From positions 1 through 7,889 of the forward strand of contig JAUWBQ010000077.1 of assembly GCA_030601645.1 (NCBI GenBank): a stretch of DNA of 7,889 nt. Direction: 5' to 3'. The position numbers and the translations under genes are program-made. Source of the DNA: Candidatus Bathyarchaeota archaeon (GTDB lineage Archaea > Thermoproteota > Bathyarchaeia > TCS64). Below are positions 1 through 5,816 of this stretch, piece after piece. The notes beneath the pieces are model-generated. The model did not search any database. It saw only the letters and a list, made by a program, of their open reading frames with translations, and was not told the DNA's origin. The first letter of the stretch is position 1; every line of letters begins with the position of its first letter.

Positions 1-809
1 GAGACGGGTTGAGAGAGGCGAGGAAGGCGGTTGACGGGGCTTCGGATATGATCGAAGGTGGATCCGGAGGAAGCCTATGCGAATCAGGTTTGCTTCACGA
101 TGTTGACAACGTAAATTTCATGGCTCCGATACCGAGGCCAAGGAAGAACATCGTATGCCTGGGTTTGAACTATGCGGATCACGTGGCTGAGGGGAGCAAG
201 ACATTGGAGAAGTCGAGGCCCCTACCGGAACATCCGATCTTCTTCACAAAGCCGCCCACGGCAGTCACCGGGCCTTTTGATGACATCGTTTATCCAAAGG
301 TCACGGAGCGCCTCGATTACGAGGTCGAGCTGGCCGTGATAATTGGGAAGGAAGGGAAGTACATACCAGAAGAGGATGTATACGACCACATCGCAGGGTA
401 CACGGTGCTCAACGACGTCTCCGCCAGGGACCTGCAGAGGAGGCACTCCCAGTGGTACAAGGGGAAGAGCTGCGACACCTTCGCTCCAATGGGGCCCTAC
501 CTCGTGACCTCTGACGAGATAGGCGACCCCATGAACCTTGGCGTGAGGCTCAGGGTGAACGGGGAGACCCGTCAGGAGTCCAACACGTCTAACATGATCT
601 TCGACATAACGAAGATCGTCAGCACCCTTTCGGCGGGCATCACCCTAGAGGCCGGGGACATCATCGCGACCGGTACACCATCGGGAGTGGGGAGCGCCCA
701 TCCTCTGGGGTTGCTGAAGGTCGGCGATGAGGTTGAGACTTGGGTGGAGAATATCGGAGCGATGAGGAACCGGGTGGTTTCGGAGAAGAAAACGAGGGTC
801 GAGTTATAA
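1..809 (+). CDS. Fumarylacetoacetate hydrolase (FAH) family enzyme, 5'-partial
   Basis: Cytosolic metal-dependent enzyme of the FAH superfamily, whose members hydrolyse, decarboxylate or isomerise acylpyruvates and related oxo-acids. The reading frame is already open at the window edge, and the residues before the conserved core read like the usual FAH N-terminal region, so I treat the gene as truncated by the window; a TTG at 9 is an internal possibility. Numbering from that TTG: the core opens with PIPRPRKNIVCLGLNYADH (40-58), then PIFFTKPPTAVTGP (76-89), the metal-binding pattern DYEVELAV with Glu105 and Glu107, the third ligand in NDVSARD (Asp136), KSCDTFAPMGP (153-163) and the near-C-terminal GTPSGVG (222-228). 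All three expected metal ligands are present, so it should be active. Substrate cannot be deduced. It is the last gene of its transcription unit, since a T-rich stretch and then a new promoter follow. Superfamily is secure; exact function unknown. Confidence 0.9.
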   Translation, partial: DGLREARKAVDGASDMIEGGSGGSLCESGLLHDVDNVNFMAPIPRPRKNIVCLGLNYADHVAEGSKTLEKSRPLPEHPIFFTKPPTAVTGPFDDIVYPKVTERLDYEVELAVIIGKEGKYIPEEDVYDHIAGYTVLNDVSARDLQRRHSQWYKGKSCDTFAPMGPYLVTSDEIGDPMNLGVRLRVNGETRQESNTSNMIFDITKIVSTLSAGITLEAGDIIATGTPSGVGSAHPLGLLKVGDEVETWVENIGAMRNRVVSEKKTRVEL

Positions 810-824
810 ATCTGCATACCCTGA

Positions 825-841
825 ATCTCTTTTTATTCTTT
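825..841 (+). terminator. T-rich terminator after FAH gene
   Basis: A pyrimidine/T-rich run (TCTCTTTTTATTCTTT) lies about 16 nt after the FAH stop codon. Archaeal transcription commonly ends at such U-tracts without a hairpin. It separates the FAH gene from the thermosome promoter. Confidence 0.5.
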
Positions 842-880
842 GAAGTTTCCGACCGAAATGTTCATAAAGGATCTGATGGC

Positions 881-937
881 TCTGAAAGAAAATATTTATA
901 TTGCTATTCTCTGGATTGCTCTATAGCTTCGAGGTGA
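881..937 (+). promoter_or_regulatory. Thermosome promoter and Shine-Dalgarno
   Basis: An A-rich BRE-like stretch (GAAAGAAA) leads into an archaeal TATA box, AATATTTATAT (891-901). Transcription would start about 25 nt downstream, near 922, giving a leader of roughly 25 nt. This contains the strong Shine-Dalgarno GAGGTGA (931-937), 9 nt before the TTG start at 947. I saw no obvious heat-shock operator, but could not test this systematically. Confidence 0.75.
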
Positions 938-946
938 AAAAATAGT

Positions 947-2611
947 TTGAGTGCATTAGGTTATGGTGGACAACCTATAATTATTCTCAAAGAAGGAACG
1001 GAGCGCAGCCGCGGCAGCGATGCACGTAACGCCAACATCCAAGCGGCCCGCATCGTAGCAGAGGTTTTGAAATCCTCTCTAGGCCCCAAGGGCATGGATA
1101 AGATGCTGGTCGACAGCTTCGGCGACGTCACGATCACCAACGACGGCGCCACCATGTTGAAGGAGATGGACATCCAGCACCCTGCAGCCAAGATGATGGT
1201 CGAGGTCTCCAAGACCCAGGACGACGAGGTCGGGGACGGCACCACGAGCGTGGTGGTCCTCACCGGCGAGCTCCTGGGCAAGGCGGTGGAGCTGATGGAC
1301 AAGAAGATCCACCCGACGGTCATCATCGACGGGTACAGGGACGCTCAGGAGCAGGCCCTCAAGGTCCTTGACGAGATCTCCATCAAGGTCGAATCCAAGG
1401 ACAGGGACACCCTGAAGAAGGTGGCCGTCACGGCAATGGCCAGCAAGCTCATCGCCGGATACAGCGATTACCTCTCAGAACTCGCGGTCGACGCCATACT
1501 GCAGGTCGCAGAGGAAGTCGACGGGGGTTACGAGGCGGATCTGGACATGGTGAAGATCGAGAAGAAGCCCGGCGGCTCGCTCACTGACACCACTCTGATA
1601 AAAGGTCTCATTATAGACAAGGAGGTAGTCCACAGCGACATGCCAAAGCGGGTGAAGGAAGCCAAGATCGGCCTCCTGAACACCGCCATGGAGATAGAGA
1701 AGACCGAGTTCGACGCCAAGATCCAGATCGAGAACCCCGAGGAGATGCAGGCCTACCTCGACCAGGAGGAGAACATGCTCCGGGAGATGGTCCAGAAGGT
1801 GAAGGACAGCGGAATCAACGTCATCCTCTGCCAGAAGGGCATCGACGACATGGTCCAGCACTTCCTGTCCCGTGAGGGCATCCTGGCCGTCCGCAGGCTC
1901 AAGAAGAGCGACATGGAAGCCCTGGCCAAGGCCACGGGAGCCAAGGTCGTGACCAGCGTCGATGACCTCTTAGAGGACGACGCGGGCTACGCAGCCACCG
2001 TCGAGGAAAGGAAGATCGGGGACGAGAAGATGATCTTCGTCGAGGGCTGCAAGAACCCCAAGGCAGTCTCCATGCTGATCAGGGGCGGATCAGACCGCAT
2101 CGTTGACGAGGCGGAGAGGTCCATCCACGACGCACTCTGCGTCGTAAGGGACGTCGTCCAAGAGCCCAAGATCGTCGCCGGCGGCGGGGCCCCCGAAGTC
2201 GAGATAGCCCGGAAGCTGAGGAGGTACGCAGAGGGGATGGCAGGCAGGGAGAGGCTAGCGGTCTTGGCCTTCGCAGAAGCCATAGAGGTCATACCCATCA
2301 CCCTGGCAGAGAACGCGGGGATGGACCCCATAGACGCCATCTCAGACCTCCAGTCGAGGCACGAGAAGGGAGAACTATGGGCCGGCATCAACGCTTTGGA
2401 GGGCGAGGTCTCGAACCTGGCTGAGATGGATGTCTACGAGCCCACCCAGGTCAAGGTCCAGGCAATAAAGTCGGCGACGGAGGCATCGACCATGCTCCTG
2501 AAGATCGACGACATCATCGCCGCCACCAAGATGAGGATGCCAGAGGGAGGCCCAGGCGGCATGCCCGGCGGTATGCCCGGCGGTATGCCGGGCGGCATGC
2601 CCCCAATGTAG
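947..2611 (+). CDS. ths: Thermosome (group II chaperonin) subunit
   Basis: Subunit of the archaeal cytosolic double-ring chaperonin that folds proteins inside an ATP-gated cavity with a built-in lid (CCT/TRiC relative). The 554-residue length is normal for the family. Equatorial ATP-binding motifs are intact: LGPKGMDKMLVD (45-56), TITNDGAT (62-69), GDGTTSVV (96-103) and GGGAPE (412-417). Asp395, in the segment SIHDALCVV, sits at the position of the catalytic aspartate known in group II chaperonins. The protein ends in a GGMP repeat and PPM, like many thermosomes. The TTG start is chosen because it follows a strong Shine-Dalgarno and gives the expected N-terminus GGQPIIILKEGTERSRG. The first 20 or so codons are AT-rich and the rest strongly GC-ending, as is common near initiation sites. 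rpo6 follows after 30 nt and is probably cotranscribed. Which paralogue (alpha, beta or gamma) cannot be told. Confidence 0.97.
   Translation: MSALGYGGQPIIILKEGTERSRGSDARNANIQAARIVAEVLKSSLGPKGMDKMLVDSFGDVTITNDGATMLKEMDIQHPAAKMMVEVSKTQDDEVGDGTTSVVVLTGELLGKAVELMDKKIHPTVIIDGYRDAQEQALKVLDEISIKVESKDRDTLKKVAVTAMASKLIAGYSDYLSELAVDAILQVAEEVDGGYEADLDMVKIEKKPGGSLTDTTLIKGLIIDKEVVHSDMPKRVKEAKIGLLNTAMEIEKTEFDAKIQIENPEEMQAYLDQEENMLREMVQKVKDSGINVILCQKGIDDMVQHFLSREGILAVRRLKKSDMEALAKATGAKVVTSVDDLLEDDAGYAATVEERKIGDEKMIFVEGCKNPKAVSMLIRGGSDRIVDEAERSIHDALCVVRDVVQEPKIVAGGGAPEVEIARKLRRYAEGMAGRERLAVLAFAEAIEVIPITLAENAGMDPIDAISDLQSRHEKGELWAGINALEGEVSNLAEMDVYEPTQVKVQAIKSATEASTMLLKIDDIIAATKMRMPEGGPGGMPGGMPGGMPGGMPPM
2555..2602 (+). 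repeat. Four tandem 12-nt units encoding GGMP
   Basis: Four consecutive 12-base units (2555, 2567, 2579, 2591) each encode Gly-Gly-Met-Pro at the thermosome C-terminus, differing only at third codon positions. Such GGM tails point into the chaperonin cavity. Being tandem and GC-rich, the array is a natural site for copy-number change or assembly collapse. Confidence 0.9.
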
Positions 2612-2641
2612 GGCCTGGAGATTCGTAAAAGAGAGTTTGAC

Positions 2642-2899
2642 TTGTCTGAGGAAATCCGAATCGGGCCCCCGAAGATCACGAGGTTTGAGAGGGCGAGGAT
2701 CATCGGCGCAAGGTCGCTTCAGGTGTCCCTGGGGGCCCCCATCCTGGTGAGCCTCCCGGATTCGATGAGCGATCCCATAGACATAGCGTTGGAGGAGTTC
2801 CAAGAGGACGCTCTCCCCATGACTCTGAGGCGGGCCCTTCCGGACAAGAGCCATCAGGATATAATCCTGTCAGACCTGCTCAAGCCGAAGGCAGCCTGA
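2642..2899 (+). CDS. rpo6: DNA-directed RNA polymerase subunit Rpo6 (RpoK)
   Basis: Small subunit of archaeal RNA polymerase, counterpart of eukaryotic Rpb6 and bacterial omega; it helps fold and hold the large subunit at the base of the clamp. The 85-residue protein has the family core: [20 protein letters not shown] (12-31), the APILV strand, [10 protein letters not shown] and the C-terminal [13 protein letters not shown] segment, all typical of archaeal RpoK. The acidic N-terminal extension of Rpb6 is absent, as usual in archaea. The TTG at 2642 is chosen because it is the first accepted start codon after the thermosome stop and is preceded 6 nt earlier by a purine-rich AAAGAGAG. The gene is in the same frame as the thermosome gene, 30 nt after its stop, with no intervening promoter seen, so a shared transcript is likely. 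A T-rich stretch follows. Confidence 0.95.
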   Translation: MSEEIRIGPPKITRFERARIIGARSLQVSLGAPILVSLPDSMSDPIDIALEEFQEDALPMTLRRALPDKSHQDIILSDLLKPKAA

Positions 2900-2900
2900 C

Positions 2901-2918
2901 CATTCTTTTATTACTTCG
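2901..2918 (+). promoter_or_regulatory. T-rich stretch: rpo6 terminator and/or TATA box of next small gene
   Basis: The sequence CATTCTTTTATTACTTCG directly follows the rpo6 stop. It can act as a U-tract terminator. The TTTTATTA (2906-2913) also lies about 35 nt before the ATG of the small membrane protein, a suitable TATA-box distance. The two roles cannot be separated by eye. Confidence 0.4.
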
Positions 2919-2947
2919 TACTTCTTTGGATGGGATGACTGCTGGCA

Positions 2948-3139
2948 ATGTCACAGGATCTAGTTTCGTGGAGGACGGCCACAATAGTCCTGACCATGAT
3001 TTCTGTAGGCGTGTTCCTGTTGCAGAGGACGTCCTGGGCCATGTTCGACACCATCTTCGAGCTATGCATATTCCACATCCCCAGCCTGGTCTGCGCCGTC
3101 ATCTACCTCAGGTTGCAGGGGGGCAAGGGTCCCGGCTAG
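2948..3139 (+). CDS. Small hydrophobic protein, two predicted membrane helices
   Basis: I do not recognise this 63-residue protein. It has two hydrophobic stretches long enough to cross a membrane, about residues 10-25 (TATIVLTMISVGVFLL) and 33-56 (FDTIFELCIFHIPSLVC onwards), joined by a short loop with Arg and Trp, and a short Gly/Lys tail. The case for a real gene is codon use: most third positions are G or C, as in neighbouring genes, while the overlapping frame 2926-3222 gives an Arg/His/Pro-rich product typical of a shadow. ATG 2948 is the first usual start after an in-frame TGA at 2936; ribosome-site evidence is weak (GGGATGA, 9 nt upstream). Its stop codon lies inside the GGCTAGCC palindrome in front of the next gene. 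Function unknown. Confidence 0.55.
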   Translation: MSQDLVSWRTATIVLTMISVGVFLLQRTSWAMFDTIFELCIFHIPSLVCAVIYLRLQGGKGPG

Positions 3140-3145
3140 CCCAAA
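3134..3145 (+). promoter_or_regulatory. Putative operator GGCTAGCCCAAA, copy 1
   Basis: This 12-nt sequence contains the perfect 8-bp palindrome GGCTAGCC (3134-3141). The identical 12-mer occurs at 7024-7035. Both copies lie just upstream of a TATA box, here TATATA at 3151. A regulator bound here could contact or block TBP/TFB. The palindrome overlaps the stop codon of the preceding small ORF. Confidence 0.5.
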
Positions 3146-3158
3146 AACGGTATATACG
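3146..3158 (+). promoter_or_regulatory. TATA box of racemase-like gene
   Basis: GGTATATAC (3149-3157), preceded by an A-rich BRE-like AAAAAC, is a good archaeal TATA box. The predicted transcript start, about 3180, leaves a leader of only about 11 nt before the TTG at 3191. It contains at most a partial Shine-Dalgarno (GGTG at 3179-3182), so translation may be close to leaderless. Confidence 0.65.
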
Positions 3159-3190
3159 GAGCCACCCGATCATTCTACGGTGTCGGGAAT

Positions 3191-4192
3191 TTGAAGTTTT
3201 CAAGGATAATCCCGTGTATTGATACCCACTCGTCCGGGGAGGCGACCAGGGTCGTGGTGGGGGGCTTCCCCCAGCTAAAGGGGGCGAACATGGCCGAGAA
3301 ACAGGCCTACTTCCAGGAGCACTACGACCACTTGAGGACGACCATGCTCAAGGAGCCCAGGGGCTTCGCGGGCCTCCTGGGGGCGGTACTCACCGAGCCC
3401 ACCGTCCCCGAGGCGGACGTGGGGGTGATCTACCTATGGACTGACGGCTACTTCAGCGCCTGCGGTGACAGCACGTTCAGCGTCTCCGCGGTCCTCGTGA
3501 ACATGGGGATGGTCGAGGTCACCGAGCCGGTGACTGAGATCACCCTGGACACGGTCGCTGGCCTGGTGAGGTCGAAGGTATACGTGGAGGGCGGCGAGGC
3601 GAAATCCATAGCCATGGAGGGGGTCCCGTCCTTCTACACGGAGACGGTGAAGCTGGAAGTCCCGGATGTTGGGAAGGTGGAGGCGGACATCGCCTACGGA
3701 GGCCTCTGGTACGCCTTCATCGACGCAGGCAGCATCGGGCTGGAGCCCAGCTTGGAGAACAAGGACCACTGGATCCCCCTGGGATGGAAGATAAGGAACT
3801 ATCTGGCCGACAGGGTGAATGTCTCCCACCCCCAGTACCCCGAGCTCAACGTCCTGGATCTGGTGACCTTCTACACAGAGCCCTCCGTGGAGGGGGCCCA
3901 CTCTCGCCACTGGAACGTCTTCGGCCCCAAGCAGTCCTGCAGGTCTCCGGCGGGGACGTGCACCAACGCCCGGATGGCGGCCCTCTACGGGAAGGGGGAG
4001 CTGAAGCCGGGGGAGGAGTTCGTGGCTGAGAGCACCATCAACACGCTCCACTACGGGAAGATCATGAAGGAGATCAAGGTAGGCGATCACAAGGCTATCC
4101 AGCCCGAGGTATCCGCGACCGCGTACATCACGGCATTCAACCAAGTCGTCATAGACCCCAAGGACCCCCAGAAAGACGGCTTCCTCTTCTGA
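3191..4192 (+). CDS. Divergent proline racemase / hydroxyproline epimerase-dehydratase superfamily protein
   Basis: Cytosolic cofactor-independent enzyme of the proline racemase superfamily, which uses paired active-site residues to move the alpha-proton of proline or hydroxyproline (racemase, 4-hydroxyproline epimerase) or to dehydrate trans-3-hydroxyproline. The 333-residue length is normal. Family landmarks are clear: IDTHSSGEATRVVVGGFP (10-27), GANMAEKQAY (31-40), EPRG (55-58), the first catalytic loop around Cys91 (SACGDSTF), YGGLWYAFIDAG (169-180) and the second catalytic loop CRSPAGTCTNARMAALY (250-266). The usual motifs are CGH and DRSPCGTGT. Here the His is Asp93, the Asp is Cys250, the second catalytic Cys is Ala254 and the Gly at the third position after it is Cys257. 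So the active site is neither Cys/Cys nor Cys/Thr. TTG 3191 is chosen because the family N-terminus begins there, just downstream of a TATA box. Superfamily is secure; reaction unknown. Confidence 0.92.
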   Translation: MKFSRIIPCIDTHSSGEATRVVVGGFPQLKGANMAEKQAYFQEHYDHLRTTMLKEPRGFAGLLGAVLTEPTVPEADVGVIYLWTDGYFSACGDSTFSVSAVLVNMGMVEVTEPVTEITLDTVAGLVRSKVYVEGGEAKSIAMEGVPSFYTETVKLEVPDVGKVEADIAYGGLWYAFIDAGSIGLEPSLENKDHWIPLGWKIRNYLADRVNVSHPQYPELNVLDLVTFYTEPSVEGAHSRHWNVFGPKQSCRSPAGTCTNARMAALYGKGELKPGEEFVAESTINTLHYGKIMKEIKVGDHKAIQPEVSATAYITAFNQVVIDPKDPQKDGFLF

Positions 4193-4201
4193 TTCTCCCC
4201 A

Positions 4202-4207
4202 TTTTTT
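4202..4207 (+). terminator. T6 terminator after racemase-like gene
   Basis: A run of six T residues, in CCCCATTTTTTCC, lies 9 nt after the racemase-like stop codon. It fits an archaeal U-tract terminator separating this gene from the aminotransferase promoter. Confidence 0.55.
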
Positions 4208-4224
4208 CCGTCCATCATGCTTGG

Positions 4225-4265
4225 AATTAAATAGATCATCCCCCGCTTCCATTCAGTAAGAGGTG
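4225..4265 (+). promoter_or_regulatory. Aminotransferase promoter and Shine-Dalgarno
   Basis: AATTAAATA (4225-4233) is a TATA-like element. Transcription would begin near 4255, giving a leader of about 18 nt that contains the Shine-Dalgarno GAGGTG (4260-4265). That site sits 7 nt before an ATA at 4273 and is the main reason for placing the aminotransferase start there. Confidence 0.6.
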
Positions 4266-4272
4266 TTCAAGA

Positions 4273-5361
4273 ATAGCCCGAGAGTTCATCAAGCTGACAG
4301 GAGGCGACCCCGACGTCGAGGCCCCTCAACACGTGGTCGCCACGGCTCTCGACGCCATCAAAGAAGGTGGCAGGTGGACCCACTACGCGGGTCAGGAGAT
4401 TCCCAGACGATTCCAGGAGGCCGTGGTCGACTATTACAAGGCCTTCGGCCCTGAATACAAACCCGAGAACGTGATCCCCACCGCAGGCAGTAGCGCAGCC
4501 CTGTTCATCGCCCTGAGGACGGTGCTGGATCAGGGCGACGAGATCCTGCTGTGGTCTCCCTCCTTCGTGGGCCATTACAGGATCTTGAACAGCATGGGCG
4601 TGAAGATGTCCATCGCGCCCCTCACCAGGGAGACGGGATATCATCCGGATCTGGTTACTCTGGAGGATTGCATCGGGCCCGAGACGAAAGCCGTATTCGT
4701 CTGCAACCCGAACAATCCGACCGGCACAGTGTTCACGGAGAAGGAGCTGAGGGCGATAGGGGATCTCGCCATAGACTACGACCTGACGATATTCTCGGAC
4801 GAGATCTACCTCCACTACGTCTACGATGACAACGAGTTCTACTCCACTGCCTCCTTCGAGGGGCTGGAGGAGAGGACCATCAACATCATGAGCTTCTCCA
4901 AGACCTTCTCCATGACCGGCTGGCGCCTGGGATACACGATTGTTCCAGATGGATACCTTGAGAGGGCTTCGACCATAGCCAGGATGACGGCCCCCCGGCC
5001 TGCAACCTTCGTCTACGCGGCGGGCACCGCCGCCCTCAGGGGCGACATGTCATACGTGGAGGAGAGGAGGCAGGCCTATGACGAGAGGCGCAGGTACTTC
5101 TGTATAGCGGTTGACGATATCGAGGGGTTGAGATGCCACCTGTTCGAGGGCGCCTTCTACGCCTGGTTCGACGCCAGGAACTATGGCCTGGGGTCCGAGG
5201 AGTTCTGCAAACGGTTAAGGGAGCGGGAGAACGTCGCCCTCAGCCCGGGGAACAGGTTCGGCGTGAAGACCGACGGCTTCATACGGGTGCCCCTGGTCCA
5301 GCCAGTCCCCGTTCTGGAAGACGTGGTCGAGAGGTTGAAGAGGTTCGTTCAATCCCTCTAG
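4273..5361 (+). CDS. PLP-dependent class I/II aminotransferase, probable ATA start
   Basis: Cytosolic fold-type I aminotransferase transferring an amino group between an amino acid and a 2-oxo acid via pyridoxal phosphate. Numbering from 4273 (362 residues): N-terminal FIKLTGGDPD (5-14), THYAG (36-40), NPNNPTG (145-151), SDEIY with the PLP-ring Asp (175-179), SFSKTFSMTGWRLGY with the Schiff-base Lys210, and C-terminal GFIRVP with the carboxylate-binding Arg338. The first ordinary start codon is GTG at 4333, but the frame is open back to 4231 and residues encoded by 4276-4332 clearly match the family N-terminus, so GTG 4333 would truncate the protein. No ATG, GTG or TTG exists in frame between 4231 and 4333. 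A strong Shine-Dalgarno sits 7 nt before ATA 4273. Either ATA is used, a G-to-A change or error hit an ATG, or a small indel near 4280 hides a start at GTG 4263. Substrate unknown. Confidence 0.9.
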   Translation: MAREFIKLTGGDPDVEAPQHVVATALDAIKEGGRWTHYAGQEIPRRFQEAVVDYYKAFGPEYKPENVIPTAGSSAALFIALRTVLDQGDEILLWSPSFVGHYRILNSMGVKMSIAPLTRETGYHPDLVTLEDCIGPETKAVFVCNPNNPTGTVFTEKELRAIGDLAIDYDLTIFSDEIYLHYVYDDNEFYSTASFEGLEERTINIMSFSKTFSMTGWRLGYTIVPDGYLERASTIARMTAPRPATFVYAAGTAALRGDMSYVEERRQAYDERRRYFCIAVDDIEGLRCHLFEGAFYAWFDARNYGLGSEEFCKRLRERENVALSPGNRFGVKTDGFIRVPLVQPVPVLEDVVERLKRFVQSL

Positions 5362-5381
5362 GATTGGCTCAATAGATCGGC

Positions 5382-5398
5382 TTTTTCTCCTCCACCTT
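5382..5398 (+). terminator. T-rich terminator after aminotransferase
   Basis: TTTTTCTCCTCCACCTT begins about 20 nt after the aminotransferase stop. The T5 and pyrimidine run suit an archaeal terminator, in the spacer where + and - strand genes converge. Confidence 0.5.
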
Positions 5399-5466
5399 CG
5401 ACCAATGACAAAGGCAGTTGGACACGATAGATCCTACAATAATCTATTCTCGCATAGGAAACTTGG

Positions 5467-5471
5467 AAAAA
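5467..5471 (-). terminator. U-tract terminator of the pilin-regulator unit
   Basis: Five A residues on the + strand read as CCCTTTTTCC on the - strand, about 21 nt after the stop codon of the winged-helix gene. This suits a short U-tract terminator for the leftward unit. Confidence 0.4.
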
Positions 5472-5492
5472 GGGTGAGGGGTTCGGGGAGAT

Positions 5493-5762
5493 CTAGATGC
5501 TGATGAGTTCCTGGGCTCCTTTGAAGTACGTCAGCACGTTCCTTCCTTTCTCTGTGATCACGTATCTCTTCTTGGCTCTCTGGGTGCCATACTCCTCTGT
5601 GACGAGGATGTGGCCTTCCTTGACCAGCTTGTCTAGCACCTTCTGCGTGGGGTTCCACGACATGTTGGCAGAGTACATGATGCGGGTGGGCTTGTCGATC
5701 CCTCTCTCTATGGCTCCAAGCACGTAGAGCATTCTCTCTAGTTTCGATCTCCGGGCGCTCAT
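5493..5762 (-). CDS. Small winged-helix transcriptional regulator (HTH_45 / COG3432-like)
   Basis: Predicted DNA-binding protein of 89 residues resembling the archaeal winged-helix 'predicted transcriptional regulator' group. The layout fits: N-terminal helix RSKLERMLYVLGAIERG (5-21), the characteristic KPTRIMYSANMSW segment (24-36), recognition helix PTQKVLDKLVKEGHI (38-52) and a wing hairpin ending KRYVITEKGRNVL (65-77). There is no sensor domain or membrane segment, so it probably acts as a compact dimeric repressor or activator. The ATG at 5762 is preceded by a perfect Shine-Dalgarno GGAGGT (+ strand 5770-5775) with 7 nt spacing, which fixes the start. It lies 54 nt behind the pilin-like gene in the same direction with no TATA box visible between, so it is likely cotranscribed and may regulate the pilin or its own operon. 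That role is inferred from position only. Confidence 0.85.
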   Translation of the reverse strand: MSARRSKLERMLYVLGAIERGIDKPTRIMYSANMSWNPTQKVLDKLVKEGHILVTEEYGTQRAKKRYVITEKGRNVLTYFKGAQELISI

Positions 5763-5816
5763 CTCATTGACCTCCGGGTCCGGTTTGTCTCGGTTCTCTC
5801 CATTATCTCTCTCCCC

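Noticed and set aside
2375..2854. 159-residue - strand frame spanning the thermosome end and rpo6
   Set aside because: It crosses two firmly identified genes and its His/Gly-rich middle is the reverse reading of the GGMP repeat.
2926..3222. 98-residue + strand frame overlapping the small membrane protein
   Set aside because: Its product is Arg/His/Pro-rich without any domain, and codon third-position bias supports the other frame (2948-3139). It also runs through the promoter and start of the racemase-like gene.
3434..4252. 272-residue open frame on the - strand opposite the racemase-like gene
   Set aside because: It mirrors a GC-ending coding strand, which suppresses antisense stops; the product has low-complexity Leu/Val/His/Arg/Gly composition and no recognisable motif, while the + strand has clear family motifs throughout.
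4333..5361. Aminotransferase starting at GTG 4333
   Set aside because: This would remove conserved N-terminal residues encoded directly upstream in the same open frame, and no Shine-Dalgarno precedes that GTG.
5426..5459. Small inverted repeats ATAGAT/ATCTAT and TCCTA/TAGGA in the convergent spacer
   Set aside because: The arms are only 5-6 bp in AT-rich sequence with unmatched flanks; they could arise by chance and do not sit next to a T run in a way that supports a hairpin terminator.
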